This document shows, in pieces, positions 21,120 through 32,507 of a stretch of DNA of 64,000 nucleotides (the stretch's first letter is position 1; every line of letters begins with the position of its first letter). Origin of the DNA: Sphaerolaimus hirsutus (lineage: Eukaryota > Nematoda > Chromadorea > Monhysterida > Sphaerolaimidae); contig OZ038458.1 in NCBI GenBank assembly GCA_964036195.1, positions 17,125,832 through 17,189,831 on the forward strand, written 5' to 3'. The position numbers and the translations under genes are program-made. The notes beneath the pieces are model-generated. The model was not told the origin of the DNA and searched no databases. It saw only the letters and a list, made by a program, of their open reading frames with translations.

Positions 21120-21949
21120 CAACGATGGGTAAGTTCTCCAAAAAAAAACACTTTCTGTGTTTTGAGTTTTTCAAAAATGAATACCTGTGTTTTGAGTTTT
21201 TTTATCGAAAAAAACTTGAGTAACTCTGTTTTTATTTCTGTGTTTTTTGTTAAAACTCAAGTTTTTTTGAGTTTTTTCTAAAAAACTCGAGTTTTTGTCC
21301 AAAAAACTCGAGTTTTCCCCCAAATTTTTTTGATTTACAGCATTTTGATGTGGAAACAGTGGTTTTCTTATAAAATATTGGTTTTGCACATGTTTTAACC
21401 CCACATAACATGTGTATTCATTCAAGTGTCGAAAAAGTCCATAAAAATGTCCTCAATGAGGACATCCACCCATATCACAACACCAGCATCAACAAAATGC
21501 TCACAAACGACAATTTACGCAGAACTGCAAAATTCTTCAATGGCTGTGCACTGTATGGAAGACTACAGAATTGATTTGAACTACAACCATATTTAAACAT
21601 GTCCACCAGGAGATGTGCAAGCCATCTTTAATTTATTTTTTGTACCATCATAAAATATCAATACATTATGTACATATTTACATGAAATGCATGCAAATCG
21701 TATCTTGTTTAGTTGAACTGAATTCATGTGCGTTCTGAAAATGTGTTAAACCACTTCGCTGAAAAAAACTCAAAAACTCAAAAAACTTTTCTGTGTTTCC
21801 GTGTTTCTGTGTTTCTGTGTTCTCCAAAAAAAAACTCATTTGAGTTTTGAGTTTTTCAAAATTTGTGAGTTTCCGTGTTTCTGTGTAAAACAAAAACACA
21901 GAAACTCAATGAGTTTCTGTGTTCAATTTCTGTGTTTTTTCCATCGTTG
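21120..21949. mobile_element. hAT-like MITE, CAACGATGG ends, TTTCTGTGTTTTGAG words
   Basis: CAACGATGGGTAAG to TTTTTTCCATCGTTG, flanked by CGTGGTGC at 21112-21119 and 21950-21957 (exact). The ends are built from GTGTTTCTGTG, GAGTTTTT and AAAACTCAA words. The middle is ordinary sequence. Confidence 0.92.
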
Positions 21950-22080
21950 CGTGGTGCACACTTGAAACATACAAAAAGCTCACGCTGCTGTGCAAAAGTT
22001 TGGTGGAATTGTTTCCTTGTGATGCAGTTTTCTGTGTTTATAGCCTATATCATTAATATTGGTATACATTCCCATGGTAT

Positions 22081-23326
22081 TAACGATGGCAAAAAAAGAT
22101 TCGAAAATTCGAAAACATTTTCGAATTTTCGAATTTTTCCGGAATTTTCGAATTTTTAATTCACCCCTAGAAAAAACACTTAAAAATCGATTTATTTTTC
22201 AAAAAATTCGAAAATTCGAAAATTCGAAAATACTTTTCGAATTTTTCAGGCAATTCAAGGCACTCTTAAGTTCAACGTACTAAATACAACGAAAATTGAT
22301 ACGCGGTGCTTATGAAAAAGCGAAACAAAACAGAAAAAAGGTCCAAAAACGTTGAAATGTAAACTGCCCTGTAAAATGTGAAATGTCATGCAAAGTGTCA
22401 AAAGTTATGAAAATGCCCTGGAAAAATGGCAAACATATTTGCCATTTTCCACAGCATTTCCATGACTTTAGACACTTTGTATAACACTTGACATTTCACA
22501 GAGCATTTTACAGGTGTCTGGGACTGCACATAGGAACTGCACATATTTATAAGTAAAAGAGATGTGATCAAAGATATACTCCAGCGACATTACACTTTAT
22601 AATGAAACCTACCATACCCCATCTGAATAAAAGAACAAACATAAAAAAATTTCATCATATTAATCAAATTGCTTTGATAAATATGATGAAATTTTTTTTG
22701 TTTGTTCTTTTATTCATGGTAGATTTCATTGTATTTAGGCGTAATGTCGCTGGAGTATAAGAGTGGTTTTGAGTATTGGTTTGAGAAGTACCCATATTTT
22801 GTGCAGTTAGCACTGTATGCACTGAGTACGCTCAGTGTGCTATACTCAGGCGAAATTACACCCTACATTTTTCTGGTGGTAACACTCCATCATGACGTCA
22901 TAACCGCAGTCCGCACTGAACTTACGGCTGACTGAACTGGTTCGGAGTCAGGATGAAATGGAGTGCAGTGGTGAATCAGTTCACAAGTTTTCAGTTGGAT
23001 GTCTGCCAGCCAAAGATATAAATCATATCTATTTGTAGATTAGCATGTCTGCCGAGTATAGCCACTACCAAAGCAGTCCAAATTCTGTGTTTAAAGCTTC
23101 AGATTCAATATTTTTCCAAAAAAAATTCGAAAATTATTTGAAAAGATTCGAAAAATGGCCAAAAAAATTCAAAAATTGCCAAAAAAGATTCGAAAATTCA
23201 AAAATTCAAAAATTAAATTCGAAATTCGAAAATTAATTCCAGGAAAAATTTGAAAATTCGAAAATTCATTTTATAAAAAACACTTAAAAATTTAAATACT
23301 TTTTTTTGGAGGGTTTGCCATCGTTA
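22081..23326. mobile_element. hAT-like MITE, TAACGATGG ends, TCGAAAAT words
   Basis: TAACGATGGCAAA to TTTGCCATCGTTA, flanked by CATGGTAT at 22073-22080 and 23327-23334 (exact). Sister of 12265-13285, with the same two internal hairpin modules (about 22363-22520 and 22560-22760). Confidence 0.92.
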
Positions 23327-23400
23327 CATGGTATACATACCTGATATACTTCTTTTGATAGCTCAATGTGAAAAGGCAAGAAAGATGTGATATACTACTT

Positions 23401-23904
23401 TTCTGCATTCAAAAGCATACACATGTTTGGCTGCAGTGTCGACATTTTTGGCTTTGGCCATTTTTATGGGATATAGGTACTTCTTTTGGGGGGCCACAGG
23501 CCCAAAAAATTTCCTGTTTTTTTTCCAATCAAATGCCAAATATGGCACTGAGCAGTACAATGAATAGTTGAACAAAAGCTAAATTTATTGATTCAAAGTA
23601 TTTCAACTTGAATGTCACAAATTTTATTTTGTGATTAGGAAAATTACTTAACATTCAACACAGTGACATTTGTCACTTCACATTTGTAACATGCAATTTA
23701 TCAACTGAAAGTTTTAACTTGATATTTATCACTTTTTTACCTTTTGACATTTATCACTTGACATTTCTTACTTAACACTTTTGAGTGATAAATGTCAAAC
23801 GTTTAAACTTCCATAAACTCAGCCCATTATTTTTAAACACCTATCAACAGCGACTAATTTGTAAAGTCCTGTAAAGTCAGCCCTTAATTTGTTACTCCAT
23901 ACTT
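23401..23904. other. Intergenic with GTGACATTTGTCACTT hairpin words
   Basis: AT-rich. At 23640-23800 short inverted words (GACATTTATCACTTGACATT) resemble the interior of the introner family but without its ends. No gene seen. Confidence 0.4.
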
Positions 23905-26845
23905 ACTTCACTCCATAAAAATGGTGCCATTTTAGACTAAGTGGCACAACTCCATAAAAATTGTGCCATTTTGGAGTCAATGGCGCCACTCCATAAAAAT
24001 TATGCCATTTTGGAGTCAATGGCGACACTCCACAAAAATGGCGCCATTTTGGAGTAGATGGCGCCACTCCATAAAAATGGCGCCATTTTGGAGTAGATGG
24101 CGCCACTCTGTAAAAATGCTGCCATTCTGGAGTAGATGGCGCAACACCATAAAAATGGTGCTGTTTTGGAGTCGATAGCGCCACTCCGTAAAGATGGCAT
24201 CATTTTGGAGACGGTGGCGCCACTCCATAAAAATGACACCATTTTGGAGTCAATGGCGCCACTCCATAAAAATGGCGCCATTTTGGAGTAGATGGCACCA
24301 CTCCATAAAAATTGCGCCATTTTGGAGTCAATGGCGCCACTCCATAAAAATTACGCCATTTTGGAGTCAATGGCGGCACTCCACAAAAATGGCGCCATTT
24401 TGGAGTAGATGGCGCCACTCCATAAAAATGGCGCCATTTTGGAGTAGATGGCGCAACGCCATAAAAATGGCGCTGTTTTGGAGTCGATTGCGCCACTCCG
24501 TAAAAATGGCGCCATTTTGGAGTCAATGGCACCACTCTGTAAAATGGCGCTTTTTTGGAGTCGATGGCGCCACTCCGTAAAAATGGCGCCATTTTGGAGT
24601 CAATGGCGCCACTACGTAAAAATGGCGCCATTTTGGAGGTGATGGCGCCACTCTGTTAAAATTGCATCATTTTGGAATCGATGGCGCCACTCCGTAAAAA
24701 TGGTGCTGTTTTGGAGTCGATAGCGCCACTCCGTAAAAATGGCATCATTTTGGAGACGGTGGCACCACTCCATAAAAATGACACCATTTTGGAGTCAATG
24801 GCGCTACTCCATAAAAATGGTGCCATTTTGGAGTAGATGGCACCACTCCATAAAAATTGCGCCATTTTGGAGTCAATGGCGCCACTCCATAAAAATTACG
24901 CCATTTTGGAGTCAATGGCGGCACTCCACAAAAATGGCGCCATTTTGGAGTAGATGGCGCCACTCCATAAAAATGGCGCCATTTTGGAGTAGATGGCGCC
25001 ACTCCATAAAAATGCTGCCATTTTGGAGTAGATGGCGCAATGCCATAAAAATCGTGCCGTTTTGGAGTCGATTGCGCCACTCCGTAAAAATGGCATCATT
25101 TTGGAGACAATGGCGCCACTCCATAAAAATGACACCATTTTGGAGTCAATGGCGCCACTCAATAAAAATGGCGCCATTTTGGAGTAGATGGCACCACTCC
25201 ATAAAAATGGCGCCATTTTGGAGTAGATGGTGCCACTCCATAAAGATGTTGCCATTTTGGAGTAGATGGCGCAACGCCATAAAAATGGCGCTGTTTTGGA
25301 GTCGATTGCGCCACTCTGTAAAAATGGCGCCATTTTGGAGTCAATGGCACCACTCCATAAAAATTACGCCATTTTGGAGTCAATGGCGGCACTCCACAAA
25401 AATGGCGCCATTTTGGAGTAGATGGCGCCACTCCATAAAAATGGCGCCATTTTGGAGTAGATGGCGCAACGCCATAAAAATGGCGCTGTTTTGGAGTCGA
25501 TTGCGCCACTCCGTAAAAATGGCGCCATTTTGGAGTCAATGGCACCACTCTGTAAAATGGCGCTTTTTTGGAGTCGATGGCGCCACTCCGTAAAAATGGC
25601 GCCATTTTGGAGTCAATGGCGCCACTACGTAAAAATGGCGCCATTTTGGAGGTGATGGCGCCACTCTGTTAAAATTGCATCATTTTGGAATCGATGGCGC
25701 CACTCCGTAAAAATGGTGCTGTTTTGGAGTCGATAGCGCCACTCCGTAAAAATGGCATCATTTTGGAGACGGTGGCACCACTCCATAAAAATGACACCAT
25801 TTTGGAGTCAATGGCGCTACTCCATAAAAATGGTGCCATTTTGGAGTAGATGGCACCACTCCATAAAAATTGCGCCATTTTGGAGTCAATGGCGCCACTC
25901 CATAAAAATTACGCCATTTTGGAGTCAATGGCGGCACTCCACAAAAATGGCGCCATTTTGGAGTAGATGGCGCCACTCCATAAAAATGGCGCCATTTTGG
26001 AGTAGATGGCGCCACTCCATAAAAATGCTGCCATTTTGGAGTAGATGGCGCAATGCCATAAAAATCGTGCCGTTTTGGAGTCGATTGCGCCACTCCGTAA
26101 AAATGGCATCATTTTGGAGACAATGGCGCCACTCCATAAAAATGACACCATTTTGGAGTCAATGGCGCCACTCAATAAAAATGGCGCCATTTTGGAGTAG
26201 ATGGCACCACTCCATAAAAATGGCGCCATTTTGGAGTAGATGGTGCCACTCCATAAAGATGTTGCCATTTTGGAGTAGATGGCGCAACGCCATAAAAATG
26301 GCGCTGTTTTGGAGTCAATTGCGCCACTCTGTAAAAATGGCGCCATTTTGGAGTCAATGGCACCACTCTGTAAAATGGCGCTTTTTTGGAGTCGATGGCG
26401 CCACTCCGTAAAAATGGCGCCATTTTGGAGTCAATGGCGCCACTACGTAAAAATGGCGCCATTTTGGAGGTGATGGCGCCACTCTGTAAAAATTGCATCA
26501 TTTTGGAATCGATGGCGCCACTCCGTAAAAATGGCGCTGTTTTGGAGTCAATGGCGCCACTATATAAAAATGGTGCCATTTTGGAGTCGATGGCGCCACT
26601 CTGTAAAATGGCGCTTTTTTGGAGTCAATGGCGCCACTACGTAAAAATGGCACCATTTTGGAGGTGATGGCGCCACTATATAAAAATGGTGCCATTTTGG
26701 AGTCGATGGCGCCACTCCGTAAAAATGGCGCCATTTTGGAGTCAATGGCGCCACTACGTAAAAATGGCGCCATTTTGGAGGTGATGGCGCCACTCTGTAA
26801 AAATGGTGCTGTTTTGGAGTCAATGAATGGCACCACTCTGTGATC
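23905..26845. repeat. 39-bp tandem array, about 75 copies, with 1013-bp higher-order repeat
   Basis: The unit is centred on CCATAAAAATGGCGCCATTT followed by TGGAGTAGATGGCGCCACT, 39 bp. The ATGGCGCCAT core is a perfect palindrome. Variant units recur in the same order at exactly 1013-bp spacing (for example 24448 and 25461, 24739 and 25752), so a block of 26 units was duplicated as a whole. As 39 is divisible by 3, several frames stay open on both strands (up to 284 codons). These are composition artefacts, not genes. Confidence 0.95.
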
Positions 26846-27251
26846 ATAAGACTTGAATACCCACATGGTCACAGTATCAAGCAATTATCAATAGGCAATT
26901 ATCAATTAGCAAGTATAAAGCAGCACTTTCATCACTCGTGTGCATTTTACACAAATCACGCAAAGTTGAATAACTTTTCTAAATCTTAACCAAAATTGGT
27001 AAAATTGGGCTCATTTGAAAGCCACTGTTCCTGCGCACATCAACAAAAATTTTTTATCCCCTTGTTTGTATTTAAGTTTTTAATTTATTCATGTTTGAAG
27101 ATTTGAAACAACGACAGTTCTAAAGTGGGGGGAGCCTGTAAATTTTTTTTTTGAAAATACGAAATGGCAACATATGCTCTTTCATGTGAGCCATTAACCA
27201 TAAAAATCGGTTGTGTTTCAAAGAAGTTATCACACTTTGAAGTTTTTCGTC

Positions 27252-27300
<49 letters not shown>

Positions 27301-27751
27301 GAAAACACTACCTCTGAAAGAAAATCGTGGATAACTTTTTTGAAATTCAACCAATTGGTCTGACAACTGGAGCCGGGGTACTTTCTGACACGGGCTTTCC
27401 AATGGTGTTGGTGGTTTCTGTATAGCTTGTGGCGTTCCGAAGTTATTCGTGTTTTTATTTTCGATTTTCCGCATTTTCTGTCTCTGACCATATTATGGGT
27501 GGGTCGCTTGCGCACTCCCTCGGGGCGAGGGATGGCGCTGGCATATAATGGCGCCCACCCGATATAATAACAAATTGATCTATGCCTTAAGGAGGGATTT
27601 ATCTTTCTCACTCGTCTTACAGGGGGAATTATTCAAGATGTTGTACTTTTCAAGCTAACACAGTAGTTCACGTTATTTTTGATGTCAACTAGTGTGTGTG
27701 GGTTCTAGGCGCTTACTCGTGTGTCAGACGCCTTACGTGCCCCTTACGTTC
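26846..27751. other. Intergenic with CAA microsatellite
   Basis: 16 CAA units at 27252-27300. An interspersed GTGTGTGTGGG/AACTAGT end near 27680 resembles the GGCCCCACAC element family. No gene is supported; minus-strand frames here are driven by the microsatellite. Confidence 0.5.
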
Positions 27752-27892
27752 TTATTGAATTTGACACCAGTATGTCATTAAGCGCTCAACGCACTTACAT
27801 TCCATAGGCCAGTCTGGATGCCTCCATATGGCCGCGTGGCTGCACAAACTCATGGTTGCAATCAGGAAGATGATGGTTATTTTCGGGGGCAT
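27752..27892 (-). CDS. Predicted secreted cysteine-rich peptide, copy 4 (short, single exon)
   Basis: Function unknown. One open exon of 46 codons plus TAA. MPPKITIIFLIATMSLC is a signal peptide, then AAIWRHPDWPMECKC and TYWC. Each landmark (HP, P, ECKC, TxWC) lines up with copies 2 and 3, but the stop comes two residues after the position of the last cysteine pair, so the CPC and the polar tail are missing. It is either a shortened family member or a decaying copy whose 3' part was lost. An introner-like hairpin lies about 50 bp upstream (27942-28138). Confidence 0.55.
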   Translation of the reverse strand: MPPKITIIFLIATMSLCSHAAIWRHPDWPMECKCVERLMTYWCQIQ

Positions 27893-27941
27893 TTTGGGTT
27901 AGTTAGTTAGTGAGTTCGTGGGTTAGTTGAGTGGTCCGCAG

Positions 27942-28138
27942 GGGGAGTAGTCCCGCACCCTGTAAAATGTAAAGTCAAGTGTTAATTCTCATCGAAAAAG
28001 TCAATTAAAATAGAAAGGAAAATATTTTATTACTGAACTTATGATATTTTGACACAACATGACAATTTACAAATTCCTATGAAATTTTACATGATATTTG
28101 GCACATTTCTTTACAGTTTACAGGGTGCGCGAATGGCT
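27942..28138. mobile_element. Introner-family hairpin with CAG duplication, not splice-competent
   Basis: 197 bp, plus strand GGGGAGTAGTCCCGCACCCTG-like start to CAGGGTGCGCGAATGGCT. CAG is at both flanks (27939-27941 and 28139-28141). In the sense of peptide copy 4 these read CTG, and no AG lies between the element and that ATG, so it cannot act as an intron there. Confidence 0.7.
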
Positions 28139-28171
28139 CAGGGAGTTCCGTGTCTGTGTGTAGTTTTTATA

Positions 28172-28627
28172 TACCGTATTTCCTCGAAATACCCCCGGGG
28201 GGTTTATTGTTTCAGAGTGAGAATTTTGAGGGGGGGTTAAACGAGGGGGGGGGTATTTCGAGGGGGGGGGTTTATTATTTCGCCAGAAATTTTTTGAAAT
28301 CCCAGTACTAAAATGTCGTCTGAAACGTACACAGACGTCGAAAAATGCAACAAAAATAGCCATTTATAAGACTCTAAAGACATTTATAAGTGTGTAGACG
28401 TACAAACAGTGTTCTCACATAACAGAGTCATCGTTTTCAACGTGTGTTCTGCATTGCCGGGATGACAAACCGCAGCCTTTGTCATTTACGTTCTCTATAC
28501 ACTAAATTTGGGGGGGGGGGGGGTATTTCGAGGGGGGGGTTTATAAGTTCATAGTGTCCATTTTGAGGGGGGGTATTTCGAGGGGGGGGGTATTTCGAGG
28601 GGGGGGGTATTTCGAGGAAATACGGTA
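28172..28627. mobile_element. TACCGTA/TTCGAGG MITE
   Basis: TACCGTATTTCCTCGAAATA to TCGAGGAAATACGGTA, G-runs and TTCGAGG words inside, very similar to 16568-17024. Together with that copy it defines the family consensus. Confidence 0.87.
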
Positions 28628-28964
28628 CTTTAGATCGAATTAATGTGCTTTCTCTCTTGATAAATGTCGAATGGGAACGTGTGAAAAATATCGTACTGTT
28701 CATGAATTGATAGTGATTGTATGGTCATTTTGTATCAGTTTCGCTTTGAAGTTCCGTGGGAATTCATCCATATTTCCGATAAGAATGTAAATTACCTAGG
28801 TGTAAATATGGCCTATTTTTTACTAGCAGGATTTTCTCTGGACTCTGTTCCGGTTTCACAGTATAATACACTTTTGCTACCAATCAATTCCACAGACTCG
28901 TCTTCAGGGTCGTTATAAATACCACCAGAGGGGTGTATTTTTTCAGACTGCAAATTTTGAGGGG

Positions 28965-29160
28965 CTATTTCGAGGGGCACGTCACGCTGACTAATAACTA
29001 GGGCAGTCCCAGACGCTGTGAAATGTCAAATGTAATGCTAAGTGTCAGATTTAATGAAAAATTGCACATACGTTTGTCATTTTACATTTGGCTCATTGCA
29101 TGACATTTGACAATTTACAGGGTCTGGGAGTGGCACCAGAATGGGTAGCAAATGATTCAT
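28965..29160 (-). pseudogene. Secreted-peptide gene copy 5, truncated by MITE sequence
   Basis: Exon 1 is 29137-29160, eight codons identical in sense to copy 1 (MNHLLPIL). A hairpin intron (28998-29136) sits at the same codon as in copy 1. Exon 2 starts at 28997 with LLVSVTC and then runs into CCCCTCGAAATAG from a MITE fragment (about 28915-28976), stopping at once. The leader upstream (ACACCAATACTGACACCATG) matches copies 1 and 2. The intron predates the duplication that made copies 1 and 5. Confidence 0.7.
28998..29136 (-). mobile_element. Candidate introner in copy 5
   Basis: 139 bp. Minus strand starts GTGCCACTCCCAGACCCTG and ends TCTGGGACTGCCCTAG. It is orthologous in position to 9386-9554; the last triplet is TAG here and CAG there. 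Confidence 0.78.
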
Positions 29161-29415
29161 GGTGTCAGTATTGGTGTCTTCCCGTTCTGTCTCGTTGGCA
29201 ATTATCTTAAAAATCTGAATTTAGGTATTCGTTGGAAATTTAGTGATAGGGTTAACAGAAGCAGATAGATTCACCTTAATGACGACAAAACCAAATCCAA
29301 AAATTGTGGTGCTTTTCTGCACATCTGCAGTCTGCAAGTGTTGATATCGCTTTGAAACCTGCATAAGCAGCGCACCGCACAATGGCATGTGATTCGGGGA
29401 TTTTATGCACATGGA
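29161..29415. repeat. Segmental repeat, partner of 9580-10420 (left part)
   Basis: Continuation of the paralogous segment upstream of peptide copy 5; it resumes after the hAT-like insertion at 30378. It shows the empty site of the 9671-10120 palindrome at about 29254. Confidence 0.72.
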
Positions 29416-30377
29416 CAGGGTTGGTTTTATAAAAATTCATTTTAGTAAAATTGTATAAAAATTGTATAAAAATTTTATTTTATTTTTATTTTATTCTTGT
29501 TTCATTTTATTTTATTTTATTTTATTCCCAAAAGTCATTAATAAAATAAAATGACTCATTTTACAAAAATTTTACAAAAATTTTACAAAAATTTTACAAA
29601 AAATCAGAAACATGCATGCAAGGCCAGAAAAATGTTATAATTAGACCTTACATGAAAAACCTGTGACAAATTTTTCCCTTACTTTTCAAAAGTTGCATGC
29701 AATATGTATTGTTAGCTAGCTGCAAGTGTAAAGTTACAATTATTGATAAGAATGGTTTGCATTTTCAGTAGAAGGACTACCGGAGTGTGCTGGGCACATT
29801 TGTAAAATGTCATGCAAAGTGTCAATTGTCATGACAAATGTAAAGTAAAGTAAAGTATCAATTGTCAAGCAAAATGTCAAGTGTCATGTAAAATATCAAG
29901 CAAAGTGGCAATTGTCATGACAAATGTCATGCAAAGTGTAAATTGTGTATCCAAATCTTGTGTTTTTGTATCCATAGTATGTTTTATATCCAAATCTTAT
30001 GTTTTTGTATCCAAATGTTCACATAAAGTTTTGGAGTTAACAACAACATAATTTGGATACAAAACATAAGATTTCGAAATAAAATTTTATAATGCTTGGG
30101 ACACCCCCCAGATCCATGAATAAATAGGTAGAGACTCGAGCAATGAGACAAAATTTTACAAAAAATATGACTTTTTATACAATTTTACAAAAATATGAAT
30201 TTTTATACAATTTTACAAAAATATGAATTTTTATACAATTTTACAAAAATTCGAATTTTTATACAATTTTTATTTTTATTCTTAAATTTTCCATTTTATT
30301 TTATTTTATTTTATTCTTGAATATTCCATTTTATTTTTATTTTTTTTATATTTTTTTCTGAGATTTTGCCAACCCTG
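29416..30377. mobile_element. hAT-like MITE, CAGGGTTGG ends, TTTTATTTTA / TTTTACAAAAA words
   Basis: CAGGGTTGGTTTTAT to TTGCCAACCCTG, flanked by CACATGGA at 29408-29415 and 30378-30385 (exact). The intact site is seen at about 10268. The centre (29770-30110) contains introner-like words and ATCCAAATCTTATG words. Confidence 0.92.
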
Positions 30378-30538
30378 CACATGGATGCATTGTGTTTGCA
30401 GGTAGTTAGACAAAACTGAACGGTATTTCTTTCAAATTGTGAGCACGAGCAGCTATATCAGAAAAGTGGCGGTTCTTTGTGATGTGATGTTATGTACCTA
30501 TTTATGGCCATAAAAGGTACACATTTTACATTGCCGAT

Positions 30539-31013
30539 CTGGGGCCAGTTCCGCAAGTGTACAAGTGAGTAGTTAAAACATAAGAGTTGAGTAAAAGTAC
30601 AAATGGCGAGTTAAGAGTCAAGTTAAAGTTTAAGAGAACAGTTAAAATTTAAGAGTTGAGTTAAATGACAAATGATTAGTTAAGAGATAAGAGTAAAGTT
30701 GAGAGTCAAGCAAGCGTATCCAAATCCGATTTTCTTGTATCCAGATTTGATGTTTTATAACCAAATCTTATGTTCTCTCATAAGATTTGGATACAAAAAC
30801 ATAAGATCTGGATACGAAAAAAATTAGATCTGGATACGCTTGCTTGACTGTCAACTTTACTCTTATCTCTTAACTAATCATTTGTCATTTAACTCAACTC
30901 TTAAATTTTAACTTTTCTCGTTAACTTTAACTTTACTCTTAACTCGCCATTTGTAATTTTACTCAATTTTTATGTTGTGTAACTAGTAACTTGTACACTT
31001 GAGGAACCGGCAC
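30539..31013 (-). mobile_element. Introner-type hairpin, GTGCCGGTTCC ends, CAG duplication
   Basis: 475 bp. Minus strand starts GTGCCGGTTCCTCAAGTGTA and ends GCGGAACTGGCCCCAG; CAG lies on both sides. Long arms of TTAACTCTTAAC and AAGAGTTGAGTTAAA words fold onto a GGATACAAAAACATAAG centre. It is splice-competent in form, but no coding frame is assured at its flanks. Confidence 0.7.
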
Positions 31014-31049
31014 CTGGCCGATTGAAGTTGAAGCTGAACTAGACCATTT

Positions 31050-32031
31050 CTGGGGGCAGTCGCACTCCATGTAAAGTGTAAAGTCAAGTGTCAAATGACA
31101 CGTAAAATGTCAATGAAAACAAAAGAAATGATTTTCCTACTGAACTTTGCATGACATTTGAACTTTGTCTGTCAATTTACATGACAATCAACAAATTTGT
31201 CTCTCATTTATCATGACATTTGACCCTTGACTTTACACTTTACAGCAGAGTTGTTTAAATACTGGTATTTTTGGAAAGTGTAAGTGTAAGTGTAAATACA
31301 CTTGCCAAATTTTGAGTATGGATACCAAAAGTGTAAGTTATTTTAAAAATACCTAGGAAAGTGTAAAAAAGTGTAAGTGTAAAATTTTTTTTAGAAAGAG
31401 CATTTTTTTTGTTGAGCATTAGAAAACACCGCTGTTCTCACCTTTAGATCAATTTTTTATCATTTTCATGCATAATTCACTTTTTACGGCGTTTTATGAA
31501 ACATTTCAGGCTGTAACAAATACTGTAGTGGTATGAAGTTCCCTAATAATGGCAGATTTTCAGTGTTGATATTTTACTGATTAAGCAATGCGATACACAC
31601 TGTTTAAATGCAAGAATGGACATGCAGCGAATGTCAATGCAAAAGTTCACTTTGTGTCCAGCTGGTGAATTTCCATTGATCTTGTCCTTTTTACAAAAGT
31701 ATGATGGAACTGTAGAATACCATGAGTACTGATCAAAGGTTGTAGATCAAAGGCTAGTTTGTACATTTGCCATATTTTCTACATTCAATGCATTTTTTTT
31801 ATATGACCCTATTTTATGCTTTCTCAAAAGCATAAAACAGGTCCATCTAAAATAAAAAAATGCACTTTCTGTACCCGGGTATTTTGCCCAGGAAAAAGGC
31901 GGAAAAACTGGAAATTTAGCCGGAAAACATGAAAAAGGCAGAAAAACTGAAAATTTAGCCGGAAAACGGAAAATGAGCTTGAAAAACGGAAACGGAAAAC
32001 GGAAATTTGACACCCTACTTGGGACTGGCAC
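31050..32031 (-). mobile_element. Introner-type element interrupted by a CAGAGTTG-type insertion
   Basis: Minus strand starts GTGCCAGTCCC (32031) and ends GACTGCCCCCAG (31050), with CAG at both flanks. The left 195 bp has typical introner words. At 31246 a CAGAGTTGTTTAAATACTGG element start appears, followed by AAGTGTAAGTGT and GGAAAACGG words up to about 32018. Its right border is unclear. Only 36 nt separate it from the element at 30539-31013. Confidence 0.6.
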
Positions 32032-32076
32032 CTGGGCCGATTTGGGACGTTCAACGCTTCAAATGGGCAATCTTTA

Positions 32077-32507
32077 TACCGTATTACCTCGAATTATCCC
32101 CCCCCCTTGAATTAACCCCCCCCCTCGAAATACCCCCCTAAATTTCGTCTGAGGAAAAAATAAACCCCCCCTCGAAATACCCCCCCCCCCTAAAATTGAG
32201 TGTAACGTGAACGTACATGACAAATACCGCAGTTTTTGATCTGTACTATGCAGAACACACGTAAAACTGATGATAAAGTGACGTTAGGGAAGGGTTTTTG
32301 TGTATATACAGTAATATATGCCTATAAACACATATAAATCAATGTGATTGTTCGATTTTTCTACGTCTGCGTATATGGAATTTCCGAAAATCTCTGGCGA
32401 AATAATAGACCCCCCCCCTCGAATAAACCCCCCCTCGAATTATCCCCCCCTCAAATTTCGCTGGCGAAATAATAAACCCCCTGGGGGTATTTCGAGGTAA
32501 TACGGTA
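32077..32507. mobile_element. TACCGTA/TTCGAGG MITE
   Basis: TACCGTATTACCTCGAATTA to TTCGAGGTAATACGGTA with C-runs. The interior GTGATTGTTCGATTTTTCTAC block is the inverse of that in 999-1414, so it is the same subfamily. Confidence 0.87.

Larger units (their letters stand above)
20508..23400. mobile_element. Large foldback with three nested insertions
   Basis: 20508-20597 plus 21036-21119 (CACATCTTTCTTGCCTTTTC, AACAATTCCACCAAACTTTT) recur inverted at 21950-22080 plus 23327-23400. The left arm is split by a MITE (20598-21035), the loop holds a hAT-like element (21120-21949) and the right arm another (22081-23326). Confidence 0.8.

Noticed and set aside
24739-25593. 284-codon open frame, and many others on both strands, in 23.9-26.8 kb
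   Set aside because: They exist because the 39-bp tandem unit is a multiple of three and lacks stops. No domain, no unique sequence, and both strands are open.
23905-26845. CRISPR-like look of the regular 39-bp array
   Set aside because: There are no unique spacers, the repeats are contiguous, and the context is a eukaryotic genome.
27120-27611. 163-codon minus-strand frame with a poly-Cys run
   Set aside because: It is held open by the CAA microsatellite read in reverse; the flanks show no domain.
32077-32507. Possible LTR pairs among the repeated TACCGTA sequences
   Set aside because: The repeats are inverted within each element, there are no TG...CA borders, primer site or pol gene, so these are MITEs and not LTR elements.
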